A DNA stretch of 64,000 bases from M269 sp964640795 (GCA_964640795.1 CAZXIN010000003.1:1-64000), one strand, 5' to 3'. Counted from the stretch's first letter, positions 34,781-44,668 are shown. Numbers and translations are program-made. The notes: generated by a model from the sequence alone, not told the origin.

Positions 34781-35542
34781 ATGAAAAAAGGGTTATTAGT
34801 TGTTGGCTTGCTCGTGCTGTTAATCGCAGGTGGTGCGGTTTTCTTATTAAGCGGTGCCGGGGATATTATTAAAACGCAAATTGAGAAGCAAGGCTCGCTA
34901 TATCTAGGAACAACCGTGTCTGTTGCCAATGTTGATCTGGCTTTAACTGAAGGGCGTTTGTCGATCAGTGAATTGAATATAGCGAATCCAGATGGATTTA
35001 GGGACGCAAATGCATTTAGCTTGAACGCAGTCACTCTTGATTTAGGAGAGTCACTTAGCGAGCCTTATGTTGTTGAAACGGTCAGTATTAATGCCCCGGA
35101 AGTTCTTTATGAACTTGATGCTAGTGGTAAAGGTAATTTAATCATCTTGAAAGACAACCTTGAAGCTAATTTGCCTGCTTCAGAGAGTACCCCTGAACCG
35201 GAGCCTGCGTCATCAGATGGCGAGAATCCGCTGGTGATTGTGGAAAATGTGACAGTTAGTGGTGTGCGTCTTCAGCTTAATTTTGAGAATCTACCAACTG
35301 GCGACTTGAAAATCGATACCAAAGCTTATGAAATTACCTTGCCTACTTTTAATGCGGGATCGATCGGTAAGCCTAATGGCATCCCTGCTGACCAAGTAGG
35401 GGCAGCTATTTTTGATATCATGCTAGAGCAGGTGATTGATGCTGCTAAGTCTGAAGCTAAAGAGAAGCTTAAAGATGAAGCTAAAGGCAAACTTGTTGAA
35501 AAAGCAAAAGATAAGCTGAAGGGGCTTTTCAATAGAGATTAA
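34781..35542 (+). CDS. Membrane-anchored AsmA-like hypothetical protein
   Basis: The 253-residue protein has one N-terminal membrane segment (residues 5-25) followed by an AsmA-like beta region: IIKTQIEKQGSLYLGTTVSVANVDLAL and RLSISELNIANPDGFRDANAFSL are typical of that superfamily, which bridges the envelope or limits outer-membrane assembly. A low-complexity PASESTPEPEPASS linker splits it, and the last 40 residues are a Lys/Glu/Ala amphipathic helix (KEKLKDEAKGKLVEKAKDK). It is much shorter than AsmA itself. The precise role is unknown. It converges on the LysR gene. Confidence 0.7.
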   Translation: MKKGLLVVGLLVLLIAGGAVFLLSGAGDIIKTQIEKQGSLYLGTTVSVANVDLALTEGRLSISELNIANPDGFRDANAFSLNAVTLDLGESLSEPYVVETVSINAPEVLYELDASGKGNLIILKDNLEANLPASESTPEPEPASSDGENPLVIVENVTVSGVRLQLNFENLPTGDLKIDTKAYEITLPTFNAGSIGKPNGIPADQVGAAIFDIMLEQVIDAAKSEAKEKLKDEAKGKLVEKAKDKLKGLFNRD

Positions 35543-35578
35543 TTTGGGGGGGACAAAGAAGAGGGCGTGTTAATCACC

Positions 35579-36484
35579 CTAGTAAAAGTACTCTTTTTTA
35601 CTTTGGTAGGCGGTACGAAAGTGTTCTACCAGTAGTTTGAGTTTTTTGTCTGGCTGACGAGTTCTTGGGTATACTGCATAAATGCCTAAGTGCTTGTCAG
35701 CATAATCTGCTAGCAAAGAAACAAGCTTTCCAGAAAGTAGCTCTTCATGGACTAAGGCACGGGGAAGGTAAGCTATCCCAAAGTTAGCAAGCGCTGCTTG
35801 CCTTAATGCATCGAGGTTATTGGTGTGAAATCGACCTTGAACCTGCACATTGGCCTGTTCATTGCCAATTTTAAATTGCCATATATCAGACCCGACGCCT
35901 TCGTATTTGTAGATTAAGCAGTGTTGTTGTTGCAGTTCCTGTGGTTGCTTAGGGCTGCCGTTCAGGTGCAAATATTCAGGGCTTGCACAGACAACCCACT
36001 GAGAGTCGATTAGACGCCTGGCAATGAGGGATGAATCCTCTAAATGTGCCGTTCGAATGGCAAGATCATAACCGTCGTCAATCAGATCAACAAAATGATT
36101 ACTCACTGAAAGCTCAACATGAACTCCCGGATATTGCTGACAAAATGTCGCCACAGCATGGTTAAGCAATAGGCGAGATGATACTGAAGGGGCACTGACT
36201 TTTATCGTGCCTCTTATTTCATTGGCATAACCCGTGACGGTGTCCTGAGCATCCTGCAAAGCTAGCTTGGCTAACCGCGCTTTGCCATATAAAGCTTGAC
36301 CTGCGTCGGTTAGGCTGAGCTTGCGTGTGGTTCGATATAACAACTGCACTTTCAGTGCTTTTTCGAGTCTACCTATGCGCTTACTAACAACTGAATTTGT
36401 CAGTTCAAGTTTGTCAGCAACTTTTGAAAATGAGCCTTCATCGACCACATTAACAAACAAGAAGATATCGTCTGACTTGACCAT
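35579..36484 (-). CDS. LysR-family transcriptional regulator
   Basis: The 301-residue length and layout are standard: an N-terminal winged helix-turn-helix (residues 1-60, with FLFVNVVDEGSFSKVADKL and SVVSKRIGRLEKAL) then a periplasmic-binding-protein-like effector domain with IKVSAPSVSSRLLLNHAVATF and YDLAIRTAHLEDSSLIARRL. It belongs to the CrgA/AaeR-like group. It is divergent from lldP with about 200 bases between, the usual layout for a regulator of its neighbour, so control of lactate genes is likely; the effector is not shown. Confidence 0.9.
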   Translation of the reverse strand: MVKSDDIFLFVNVVDEGSFSKVADKLELTNSVVSKRIGRLEKALKVQLLYRTTRKLSLTDAGQALYGKARLAKLALQDAQDTVTGYANEIRGTIKVSAPSVSSRLLLNHAVATFCQQYPGVHVELSVSNHFVDLIDDGYDLAIRTAHLEDSSLIARRLIDSQWVVCASPEYLHLNGSPKQPQELQQQHCLIYKYEGVGSDIWQFKIGNEQANVQVQGRFHTNNLDALRQAALANFGIAYLPRALVHEELLSGKLVSLLADYADKHLGIYAVYPRTRQPDKKLKLLVEHFRTAYQSKKEYFY

Positions 36485-36682
36485 TTAGCGCCCCTATAGA
36501 TAGATTGTTATTATGTCAAAAAAGGAAAAAAACAATGTCTTTAGTGAATATATATCAATAGTCTTGCTCAGAGTAAAGTGCAGTCACAATCTGTTAACCC
36601 CATTTTAACAATAGTCGTATAGAGCTCGTTGCAACCTTATTTTTTAGGGAGTGCGCTATTGGGCCATTGTTAGGAGAAGATA

Positions 36683-38359
36683 ATGAATATAACAATACTA
36701 GGGTTTCTTGCGCTTTTACCTATCATATTATCGGCAATACTTTTGTTGGGCCTACAGTGGTCAGCTAGAAAGTCGATGCCTATCGTTTTGCTTACGACGA
36801 CATTGATGGCGTTGTTTATTTGGGACATGTCTATCGACAGGGTTGCGGCATCTGTCTTACAAGGGCTTATCATCACAATTTCCGTTCTATGGATAGTGTT
36901 TGGTGCTATTGTTTTATTGAATACTTTGAAATATACCGGTGCAATCCAAGTCATTCGCAGAGGATTCACAGGTGTGTCGTCAGATAGACGTATTCAGGCC
37001 ATTATCATTGCTTGGTGTTTTGGAGCTTTTATTGAAGGGGCTTCTGGTTTTGGAACACCTGCCGCTATCGCTGCACCTTTAATGGTTGCGATTGGCTTTC
37101 CAGCTTTGGCAGCTGTACTCATGGGGATGATGATTCAAAGTACACCGGTTTCATTTGGTGCTATAGGTACACCTATTGTTATTGGTGTTAATAAGGGGTT
37201 AGATGCCCCAACGATTTCTGCATCCCTACAACAACAAGGCAGTAGTTGGGAACAGTTTCTACAACTTATCACTGCCGAAGTCGCTGTTATTCATGGAATT
37301 GTCGGTACGTTTATGCCTTTACTCATGGTGATTATGTTAACGCGATTTTTTGGTCACAATAAAAGTTGGAAAGAAGGACTACAGGTTTTACCGTTTGCAA
37401 TGTTTGCGGGTTTCGCCTTTACAATACCCTACGCATTGACTGGCATATTCTTAGGGCCTGAGTTCCCTTCATTATTGGGTGGTTTAGTCAGCATGGCGGT
37501 TGTGGTAAGTGCTGCAAAACGAGGTTTCTTAATGCCTAAAACTACTTGGGATTTTCCTAAAAAGAGTGACTGGTTGTCCAATTGGTCTGGAGAGCTTGAT
37601 GTTAAGCAAGATACTTTGCCATTGAACAAAAATGTGTCGCCTGTCGTTGCTTGGATGCCTTACCTTTTAGTCTCTGCTTTGTTGGTTTGCTCGCGAGTCT
37701 CGAATGGCTTTAAAGATGTATTGGTGGGTGCAAGCGTGAATTTTACGAATATACTGGGTGAGGCAGGGGTTAACGCAAGCTTTAGCCCTTTCTATTTACC
37801 GGGTGGTATTCTCTTGGTTGGGGCGGTTGTCGCATTATTTTTACAAGGCACGAAAGGGCAAAAGGCGACCGTTTTTAACATGGCGACTCGGGAATCTTTC
37901 AGAACAATTTTAGGCGCAGGTTTTGTCTTAGTATTTACGATACCTATGGTTCGATTGTTTATTAATTCTGGTGTGAATATGTCGGTTCTGCCAAGTATGC
38001 CTGTGGCCGGAGCTGAGTTATTCGCTCGAATCTTTGGGGATGCTTTTCCTTTAATCAGCCCAACTATCGGTGCGCTTGGTGCTTTTATTGCGGGGTCTAA
38101 TACGGTATCTAATATGATGTTCAGCCAGTTTCAGTATGAGGCTGCAATGACGTTGAATATTGCGCCAGCCCTTATTGTGGCGACGCAAGCGGTAGGAGCT
38201 GCGGCTGGCAACATGATTGCTATTCACAATGTTGTTGCAGCATCTGCAACGGTTGGCTTGTTAGGGCAAGAGGGAGCAACGCTGAGGAAAACCGTTATAC
38301 CTACCCTCTATTACGTTGTGTTTGCTGGTCTATTATCGATGTTGGCTTTAGCACTATGA
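36683..38359 (+). CDS. lldP: Lactate permease (LldP/LctP family)
   Basis: The 558-residue carrier imports lactate (and often glycolate) with protons. It has about twelve to fourteen membrane segments and the signature GAFIEGASGFGTPAAIAAPLM, followed by MGMMIQSTPVSFGAIGTPIVIG and, near the C-terminus, GALGAFIAGSNTVSNMMFS and AVGAAAGNMIAIHNVVAASATVG. A GGAG ribosome site precedes the ATG. It runs directly into dld, giving an uptake plus oxidation pair. Confidence 0.94.
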   Translation: MNITILGFLALLPIILSAILLLGLQWSARKSMPIVLLTTTLMALFIWDMSIDRVAASVLQGLIITISVLWIVFGAIVLLNTLKYTGAIQVIRRGFTGVSSDRRIQAIIIAWCFGAFIEGASGFGTPAAIAAPLMVAIGFPALAAVLMGMMIQSTPVSFGAIGTPIVIGVNKGLDAPTISASLQQQGSSWEQFLQLITAEVAVIHGIVGTFMPLLMVIMLTRFFGHNKSWKEGLQVLPFAMFAGFAFTIPYALTGIFLGPEFPSLLGGLVSMAVVVSAAKRGFLMPKTTWDFPKKSDWLSNWSGELDVKQDTLPLNKNVSPVVAWMPYLLVSALLVCSRVSNGFKDVLVGASVNFTNILGEAGVNASFSPFYLPGGILLVGAVVALFLQGTKGQKATVFNMATRESFRTILGAGFVLVFTIPMVRLFINSGVNMSVLPSMPVAGAELFARIFGDAFPLISPTIGALGAFIAGSNTVSNMMFSQFQYEAAMTLNIAPALIVATQAVGAAAGNMIAIHNVVAASATVGLLGQEGATLRKTVIPTLYYVVFAGLLSMLALAL

Positions 38360-38379
38360 TGGAGAGCAAGAGGGGAAGT

Positions 38380-40089
38380 ATGGTTCAGCCTAAACAGGAA
38401 CTGATTCGCGCATTTGAAAGGCTCTTAGGCAAGAAACAAGTTGCTGTTGGCAAACGTCATACCGAACACTTTTTAACTGGCTGGCGTTCAGGTGGTGGGA
38501 GTGCCTTGGCTGTGGTTTTTCCGCAGAGTTTGGTGAGCTTCTGGCAGGTATTGAAGCTCTGTGTTGAAGCGGATTGTATTATGGTCATGCAAGCTGCTAA
38601 TACGGGGTTAACTGAGGGGTCAACTCCTAGCGGCAATGATTACGACAGAGAAGTTGTGGTCATCAATACGCTAGCTATGGATAAATTGATTTTGCTTGGT
38701 CATGGCGAGCAAGTTGTCAGCTTACCGGGAACCACATTACACTGTTTGGAAAAGGCACTTAAACCGCTAGACCGAACACCACATTCAGTGATTGGGTCGT
38801 CTTGCCTTGGCGCATCTGTAGTGGGAGGTGTTGCCAACAATTCTGGTGGAACGCTTGTGAAACGAGGGCCGGCTTATACTGAGTTGTCTCTTTACGCCTG
38901 GGTGAATAGGCAGGGTGAACTAGAATTGGTTAATCACCTTGGAATTGATTTAGGTACAACGCCGGAAGAGATATTAGGTAATTTGGAGAATGAGGCTTTT
39001 GATGTCACTGATATCGATAAGGAGGTAGGCAAAGCGTCGGCAACGGATTATGTTGATAAGTTAAGAGATGTTGATGCAGCAACGCCAAGCCGTTTCAATG
39101 CCGATCCGAGCCGGTTGTATGAAGCTAGTGGTTGTGCAGGAAAGGTTGCCGTTTTTGCTGTGCGTTTAGACACCTTTTCCAAACCCAAAAAGGAACAAAC
39201 TTTTTATATTGGAACGAATAACCCTAAGACGTTAAGTCATATTAGGCGAGATATTTTAATGTCCTTTAAATCTATGCCAGAAGTGGCTGAGTACATGCAT
39301 CGTGATATTTTCGATATTGCTCAAGAATATGGCAAAGACACTTTTCTGAGTGTTAAGTATCTAGGTACGGATCAGTTACCCAAAATGTTTGCGATTAAAG
39401 GAAAAATAGATGCAGTTCTAAATCGTTTCTCTTTTTTACCTCAGTATCTTAGTGAAAGAGTCATGCAGCTTTTTGCTAAACTCTTTCCTCAACATCTCCC
39501 GACTAGGCTGTTGCAATTTCGTCATCAGTACGAACATCACCTTATTCTTAAAATGAGCGATGAAGGTATCAAAGAGGCTGAAAGTTATTTAAATGACTTT
39601 TTTAGCAAAGACCCAGTCTCCGGCTCTTACTTTGAGTGTGATGATGATGAAGCTGAAAAGGCATTCTTACATCGATTTGCAGCAGCAGGTGGTGCCATGC
39701 GCTATCAAACACTTAATCAAAGTAAAGTCGGTGACATTCTCGCACTGGACATTGCATTACGTCGCAATGATCAGGATTGGGTAGAGCAATTGCCAGAGTC
39801 TATCAGCCGTGATATCGAGAAACGTTTGTACTACGGACATTTTTTCTGCCATGTGTTTCATCAGGATTATGTGCTGAAAAAGGGCGTGGATGCTCAGGCA
39901 ATCAAGAAAAAAATGCTAACCCTCCTTGATAAGCGAGGTGCTAAATATCCTGCTGAGCACAACGTTGGACATTTGTATGAAGCAGAGTCTGCCTTGCAAG
40001 ATTTTTATAGGGAGCTAGACCCGACCAATAGTTTCAATCCCGGTATTGGTAAGATGGAAAAGCACAAGCGTAATTGCTCCTGTTGTTAG
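38380..40089 (+). CDS. dld: Quinone-dependent D-lactate dehydrogenase
   Basis: Dld is an FAD-containing peripheral membrane enzyme that oxidises D-lactate to pyruvate and passes electrons to quinone. I chose the ATG at 38380, just after AGGGG, giving 569 residues, close to the E. coli enzyme; an ATG at 38356 overlapping lldP has no ribosome site. Strong E. coli Dld-like stretches include ALAVVFPQSL, MQAANTGLTEGSTPSGNDYDR for FAD, the HSVIGSSCLGASVVGG and NNSGGTLVKRGPAYTELS segments, LVNHLGIDLG, and the C-terminal HNVGHLYEA and DPTNSFNPGIGK. It ends in a CSCC tail. Paired with lldP under the divergent LysR gene. Confidence 0.94.
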   Translation: MVQPKQELIRAFERLLGKKQVAVGKRHTEHFLTGWRSGGGSALAVVFPQSLVSFWQVLKLCVEADCIMVMQAANTGLTEGSTPSGNDYDREVVVINTLAMDKLILLGHGEQVVSLPGTTLHCLEKALKPLDRTPHSVIGSSCLGASVVGGVANNSGGTLVKRGPAYTELSLYAWVNRQGELELVNHLGIDLGTTPEEILGNLENEAFDVTDIDKEVGKASATDYVDKLRDVDAATPSRFNADPSRLYEASGCAGKVAVFAVRLDTFSKPKKEQTFYIGTNNPKTLSHIRRDILMSFKSMPEVAEYMHRDIFDIAQEYGKDTFLSVKYLGTDQLPKMFAIKGKIDAVLNRFSFLPQYLSERVMQLFAKLFPQHLPTRLLQFRHQYEHHLILKMSDEGIKEAESYLNDFFSKDPVSGSYFECDDDEAEKAFLHRFAAAGGAMRYQTLNQSKVGDILALDIALRRNDQDWVEQLPESISRDIEKRLYYGHFFCHVFHQDYVLKKGVDAQAIKKKMLTLLDKRGAKYPAEHNVGHLYEAESALQDFYRELDPTNSFNPGIGKMEKHKRNCSCC

Positions 40090-40173
40090 TTGTACTTCAG
40101 TACCTTAAAAGCCTTTACGATCCTGATTCTGGAGCGTAGATTAGATTTACAACGATAGCTTAAGGTTAAAAGC

Positions 40174-40773
40174 ATGCTAAAGCTTACTCCTAGTCTACTT
40201 TTTATTGTCGCTTTTGTTTTGTTCACGAGCCAAATCCAGGCTGCTAATAAGAATCTTGATGAAGTGCTGATGGATGAAGAGGCTGGTTGCTTGCAAGGCC
40301 CTATGACACAATTTGGCCGTTATATCGGAGATTGGGATATTGCGGACAAAACATTGCAACAAGATGGTAAAACATGGGCTGATGGACATGGCGCGCGTTG
40401 GCATTTCACTTGTGTTGGTAATGGCATCGCAGTACAGGATTTTTGGATGCCGAATGGTCCGAAAGACGCGCCAGCGCCTGGTGTAGGAACAAATTTACGT
40501 ATTTATGATCCCAAAGAAGAACGGTGGGAGGTAACGTGGACAGCAACAAATGCCCCCGGGAAAACCCATATTCGTGCCAAACAAGACACTCATGGTAATA
40601 TGGTGATGAACTATGTATCACCTAAACAAAACCCACCTCGACGTATTACCTTCTTTTCTCCCCATGAGAAGGGATGGGACTGGGTTATGGAGTTGTCTTT
40701 CGATAATGGAAAAACTTGGACACCAGTTTATAAGATTAAAGCGACGGCTCGCAGGCAACGCCAACCTCATTAA
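40174..40773 (+). CDS. Secreted hypothetical protein (DUF1579-like)
   Basis: The 199-residue protein has a signal peptide (about residues 1-23, ending IQAAN) and then a beta-rich lipocalin-like pattern: FGRYIGDWDIADKTLQ, WHFTCVGNGIAVQDFWM, LRIYDPKEERWEVTWTATNAPG and WDWVMELSFDNGKTWTPVYKIKATARR. The layout resembles DUF1579-type proteins, but I am not certain. It follows dld by 84 bases and precedes topB by 27; its relation to either is unclear. Confidence 0.7.
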   Translation: MLKLTPSLLFIVAFVLFTSQIQAANKNLDEVLMDEEAGCLQGPMTQFGRYIGDWDIADKTLQQDGKTWADGHGARWHFTCVGNGIAVQDFWMPNGPKDAPAPGVGTNLRIYDPKEERWEVTWTATNAPGKTHIRAKQDTHGNMVMNYVSPKQNPPRRITFFSPHEKGWDWVMELSFDNGKTWTPVYKIKATARRQRQPH

Positions 40774-40800
40774 AGCTTATTCGTTTTTGTAAAAGGATTT

Positions 40801-42720
40801 ATGAGACTATTTATTGCAGAAAAACCTAGCTTAGGCAGAGCGATTATTGATGTTTTGCCTAAACCCCACAAAAAAAACGATGGGTATATTGAATCTGCCG
40901 ATGGTGACTGTGTTACTTGGTGTATTGGTCATCTATTAGAGCAAGCAGAACCTCAAGATTACGACACAAAATATAAGCAATGGCTTGTTGAAGACTTGCC
41001 TATTATTCCCAGAGAATGGAAGCTAAACCCTAAAGTTAAAACCAAGAAACAACTCGGTGTTATCAAACGACTGATCAAACGCGCTGACATCATTGTGAAC
41101 TCGGGGGATGTTGACCGAGAGGGGCAAATCTTAGTCGACGAAGCCATAAAATATTGTGGTGCTAGCCAATATAAGATTGACCATGCGTTACGATGCTTAA
41201 TCAGTGACATGAATCCCGCAGCTGTCAGAAAAGCAGTTAATCATTTAAAGCCTAATAGAGACTTTATCCCGCTAGCGGTGTCGGCGCTTGCGAGAGCGAG
41301 GGCCGATTGGCTATATGGACTTAACATGACGCGGCTTTGTACGCTGCAAGGACAGAAATCAGGTTATCAAGGTGTGCTGTCAATCGGTCGTGTGCAGACA
41401 CCAATACTTGGATTGGTAGTAAACCGTGACCTTGAGATTGAAAGCTTTGTATCTAAACCCTTCTACGAAGTGATTGCCCATATGAAAAGTGCTCAAGGTG
41501 ATTATCAAGGAAAGTGGAAACCCAGCAAAGCATGTGCACCCTATATGGATGAGGAAAAGCGTGTACTGTCTAAAAAGCTTGCGTTAAATGTGGTGAGTCG
41601 CATCCATCATCAAGTGGGCAAGGTGACTAAGGTCAATCAAGATAAAAAAAGACAACCACCGCCTTTACCTTTTAGTTTGTCTGCTTTGCAAATCGCAGCC
41701 GCTAAAGCATTTAGTATGAATGCGAAGCAAGTGTTAGACATTGGACAGCAGCTATACGAAAAACACAAATTGATTACGTACCCTAGGTCTGACTGTCAAT
41801 ACTTACCTACAGAACATCTTAACGATGTCGACACAGTCACACGTGCGATGAGAGCAGTATCATCCAAGCTAGGTACTATGCTGGATTCAGCGGATCTAAA
41901 TAAAAAGAGTAAAGCGTGGAATAACAAAAAAGTTGGGGCGCACCATGCCATTATCCCAACCGCTAAAGCAAAACCGACAGGTGCTTTGTCCAAAGATGAA
42001 GAAAAGATCTATGAATTGATTGCTCGACAATACATCGCTCAGTTTTACCCTGACTTTGAGTATTCGGACAAACAAATTGATACAGAGATAGCCGGTGGGC
42101 TATTTATTAGTCGGCAAAAGGATGTCATTCATGAAGGCTGGAAAACGTTATTCCCTAAATCTAAGCAAACCAAAGACGACTCTGGCTTTTCGCTAAACCG
42201 ATTACCGAGTTTAAAGGTGGGTGATAGCGTTGAATGTTTAAGGGGAGAATTGGTGGAAAAAAACACAACGCCTCCTAAACATTTTACCGATGCGACGCTT
42301 TTAACTGCTCTGACGGGTATCGCTCGTTATGTCACTGATACCGAAATTAAGAAGGTGCTAAGAGAAACCGACGGCTTAGGCACTGAAGCTACGCGTGCAG
42401 GCATTATTGAGTTGCTATTTAAACGTCAATTCTTAATGAGAAAGGGTAAGGAGATCAGAGCCACTGATATAGGTAGGCAACTAATCATTGCACTGCCTTT
42501 GCAGATATCTCAACCAGATATGACGGCTTTTTGGGAGTCACAATTGGAATCCATTAGTATGCAGTCTGTTACTTATCAGTCTTTTATCAGTGGTGTTGAG
42601 CAAAACCTAGTGCGGTTGATTGATCATGTGAAAGGCGTGAGTTTCCATGGCTTACCGCAAGACAAAGTGAAAAAGACATTCAGAAGAAAACGTAAAGCTA
42701 AGCGGCAGCTGAAGGGATAA
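40801..42720 (+). CDS. topB: DNA topoisomerase III
   Basis: TopB is a type IA enzyme that decatenates and resolves DNA junctions. The 639-residue protein has the Toprim domain at the start (RLFIAEKPSLGRAI, with the metal residues in NSGDVDREGQILVDE), the catalytic tyrosine Tyr327 in LITYPRSDCQYL (E. coli TopB has Tyr328), YELIARQYIAQFYP, and a C-terminal part with GLGTEATRAGIIELLF. It ends in a basic tail (KKTFRRKRKAKRQLKG) for DNA binding and has no zinc-finger domain, as in E. coli TopB. Confidence 0.95.
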   Translation: MRLFIAEKPSLGRAIIDVLPKPHKKNDGYIESADGDCVTWCIGHLLEQAEPQDYDTKYKQWLVEDLPIIPREWKLNPKVKTKKQLGVIKRLIKRADIIVNSGDVDREGQILVDEAIKYCGASQYKIDHALRCLISDMNPAAVRKAVNHLKPNRDFIPLAVSALARARADWLYGLNMTRLCTLQGQKSGYQGVLSIGRVQTPILGLVVNRDLEIESFVSKPFYEVIAHMKSAQGDYQGKWKPSKACAPYMDEEKRVLSKKLALNVVSRIHHQVGKVTKVNQDKKRQPPPLPFSLSALQIAAAKAFSMNAKQVLDIGQQLYEKHKLITYPRSDCQYLPTEHLNDVDTVTRAMRAVSSKLGTMLDSADLNKKSKAWNNKKVGAHHAIIPTAKAKPTGALSKDEEKIYELIARQYIAQFYPDFEYSDKQIDTEIAGGLFISRQKDVIHEGWKTLFPKSKQTKDDSGFSLNRLPSLKVGDSVECLRGELVEKNTTPPKHFTDATLLTALTGIARYVTDTEIKKVLRETDGLGTEATRAGIIELLFKRQFLMRKGKEIRATDIGRQLIIALPLQISQPDMTAFWESQLESISMQSVTYQSFISGVEQNLVRLIDHVKGVSFHGLPQDKVKKTFRRKRKAKRQLKG

Positions 42721-42741
42721 CTCGCCAGCCTACAGGAAATT

Positions 42742-42749
42742 GGTATAAT
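42742..42749 (+). promoter_or_regulatory. Extended -10 promoter element upstream of dinB
   Basis: GGTATAAT (with TG before it, TTGGTATAAT) matches the extended -10 consensus TGnTATAAT. It lies about 45 bases before the dinB GTG. No good -35 is visible, as is usual for extended -10 promoters. I did not find a clear LexA box here. Confidence 0.5.
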
Positions 42750-42793
42750 GCCGGTTTATGTCTCTGTTAATTCTATAAGCCAAGCCTTAAGCC

Positions 42794-43888
42794 GTGTCTG
42801 AAAACGAATCCACCAGAAAGTTTATTCATATTGATATGGATTGTTTTTATGCTGCGGTAGAAATGAGAGACAATCCACGATTAAAAGATATTCCGATTGC
42901 CATTGGCGGTAGTGCCGATCGTCGAGGCGTTATTTCTACCTGCAATTACCCAGCAAGGCGCTTTGGTGTTCGCTCTGCAATGGCGACAGGCCATGCACTC
43001 AAACTATGCCCAAGCTTGACCCTATTACCAGGACGGATGGACGTGTATGTTGAAACATCTCAACAGATCCGAGGAATATTTAACCGTTATACTGATAAAA
43101 TTGAGCCTCTATCTCTCGATGAGGCTTATTTGGATGTCTCTGAAACAACACTGTTTGATGGCAGTGCAACCCTAATCGCTAAAGATATAAGACGAGCAAT
43201 TGAGGAAGAAACGGGGTTGACGGCATCAGCCGGTATTGCACCTATTAAGTTTGTTGCCAAAATAGCCAGTGACGAAAACAAACCCAATGGTATGTGTGTT
43301 ATTTCGCCAACTAAGCTCGATGACTTTGTCAAGGAACTGCCTTTAGGGAAAATACCGGGCGTAGGTAAAGTTACGTTACAAAAGCTGAATAATCTGGGGC
43401 TCTATACTTGTGAAGATGTGCGGCACTATGAGCTTGAGCAGCTGATTAAACGGTTTGGCAAATTTGGACCTGTTATTTGGCAGCGCAGCCATGGTATTGA
43501 TGAGCGAGGGTTGAGTGTTGACCGCAAGCGTAAATCGGTTGGTGTAGAAAGGACACTCGCTGAAGATATTTATACTGAGCAAGCATGCTGGGAAGTGATC
43601 GAACGATTAATTCCTAAGTTACAACAACGACTTGAAAACTCACAACCTGATAAACGTATTCACAATTTAGGGATAAAGCTCAAGTTTTCCGATTTTCAGC
43701 AAACGACGATAGAACATAAGTGGCCGAAAATAGATTTAGCGCAATTCAAGTTATTGCTAACGCAAGTACTGACCAGAAGGGCAGGGAGAGGAATTAGATT
43801 AGTTGGGTTACACGTTACTCTGCCGAGTGAGTCGCAATCCCTTCAATTAGAGTTGCCCTTGGAAGAAAAGACAGAATCATCAGAATAA
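42794..43888 (+). CDS. dinB: DNA polymerase IV (translesion Y-family)
   Basis: DinB copies past damaged bases. The 364-residue protein starts at a GTG (SENESTRKFIHIDMDCF). Catalytic motifs are visible: HIDMDCFYAAVE with the first Asp, RRGVISTCNYPARRFGVRSAMA, the second metal site LSLDEAYLDVS, SAGIAPIKFVAKIASDENKP and the helix-hairpin-helix GKIPGVGKVTLQKL. It ends QLELPLEEK, a likely beta-clamp binding peptide (QLELPL). The gene is followed after 13 bases by a DUF1653 gene. Confidence 0.95.
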   Translation: MSENESTRKFIHIDMDCFYAAVEMRDNPRLKDIPIAIGGSADRRGVISTCNYPARRFGVRSAMATGHALKLCPSLTLLPGRMDVYVETSQQIRGIFNRYTDKIEPLSLDEAYLDVSETTLFDGSATLIAKDIRRAIEEETGLTASAGIAPIKFVAKIASDENKPNGMCVISPTKLDDFVKELPLGKIPGVGKVTLQKLNNLGLYTCEDVRHYELEQLIKRFGKFGPVIWQRSHGIDERGLSVDRKRKSVGVERTLAEDIYTEQACWEVIERLIPKLQQRLENSQPDKRIHNLGIKLKFSDFQQTTIEHKWPKIDLAQFKLLLTQVLTRRAGRGIRLVGLHVTLPSESQSLQLELPLEEKTESSE

Positions 43889-43901
43889 CTAAGGAAAAAC
43901 T

Positions 43902-44114
43902 ATGACACTAAAAGTGGGTAAGTATCGTCATTACAAAGGTAATGATTACGAAGTTCTTGGTGTAGCAACGCACTCAGAAGATGAAAGCCAATTGGTGGTT
44001 TATCGTCCACTGTACGGTAAGATGGATTTGTGGGTAAGGCCGCTAGGGATGTTTACTGAACAAATAGAAGTAAACGGCGAAACTATCAAGAGGTTTACCT
44101 ATATTGATAAATGA
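43902..44114 (+). CDS. DUF1653 family protein
   Basis: The 70-residue protein carries the DUF1653 core: KVGKYRHYKGNDYEVLGVATHSEDES, LVVYRPLYGKMDLWVRPLGMF and a terminal RFTYI. It is a small beta-barrel-like cytoplasmic protein of unknown function. An AAGGA ribosome site lies before the ATG, 13 bases after dinB, so the two may be co-transcribed. Confidence 0.9.
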   Translation: MTLKVGKYRHYKGNDYEVLGVATHSEDESQLVVYRPLYGKMDLWVRPLGMFTEQIEVNGETIKRFTYIDK

Positions 44115-44176
44115 CCTTTATCTCTCACATTTTTAATAGAGCGAACATTAGGTGCTCGCTCTTGGTATAACATGGT

Positions 44177-44599
44177 TTAGCTTTTTTTAAACAAAACTTC
44201 TGGGTTCATCATGGTTTTGATTTCAAGCACATTGCCATTTGTGTCTTCAATAAAGAACGTTTCTTGCTCGAATTCAGTGCCGATGAATCGGCGGTATGGC
44301 TTATCAAGATAATCAAAGGTCTCTGAGGCTTCTATTCTGCCTTTTAATGCTTGGAACACTTCTTCGGTTAAATGAACGCCAAAGTGAGGCACAGCGACAG
44401 CGCCCATATCAACATCGTGTCTGACTTTGGGTAACTGTTCTTTACTCTCATGAAGTGTTAACTCATTACCCCAAAAATCGATATCAACCCAGCGACCTTC
44501 TTCGTTATTACCGGTTTTACAACCTAATAAATCACAGTAAAAGGTTTTGGCTACTTCTAAACTGCCTGCGGGCACGGCAAAATGAAAACAATTAGACAT
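44177..44599 (-). CDS. VOC (glyoxalase/bleomycin-resistance/dioxygenase) family protein
   Basis: The 140-residue protein has the paired beta-alpha-beta-beta-beta layout of the vicinal oxygen chelate superfamily: HFAVPAGSLEVAKTFYCDLLGC then GRWVDIDFWGNELTLHES in the first half, and HFGVHLTEEVFQALKGRIE then ETFFIEDTNGNVLEIKTM in the second, where the terminal Glu is a common metal ligand. The substrate cannot be read. An AAAGG precedes the ATG. Confidence 0.88.
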   Translation of the reverse strand: MSNCFHFAVPAGSLEVAKTFYCDLLGCKTGNNEEGRWVDIDFWGNELTLHESKEQLPKVRHDVDMGAVAVPHFGVHLTEEVFQALKGRIEASETFDYLDKPYRRFIGTEFEQETFFIEDTNGNVLEIKTMMNPEVLFKKS

Positions 44600-44668
44600 A
44601 ATATGACCTTTAATTAAGTATTTTGCCTATTCTTCCATTTATCCGAATAAAGTTCATCATAAATAATA

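Noticed and set aside
35561..35581. Imperfect hairpin AGGGcGTG / CACCCT between the AsmA-like and LysR genes
   Set aside because: Short, with a bulge and no T-run.
42773..42788. Possible LexA box before dinB (CTGTTAATTCTATAAG)
   Set aside because: The right half does not match ACAG; only the left CTGT fits.
44138..44162. Inverted repeat AGAGCGA / TCGCTCT after the DUF1653 gene
   Set aside because: Seven-base stem with no T-run on either strand; could be a weak terminator but the evidence is too thin to list. The TA-GAGCG start resembles the MITE ends by chance only.
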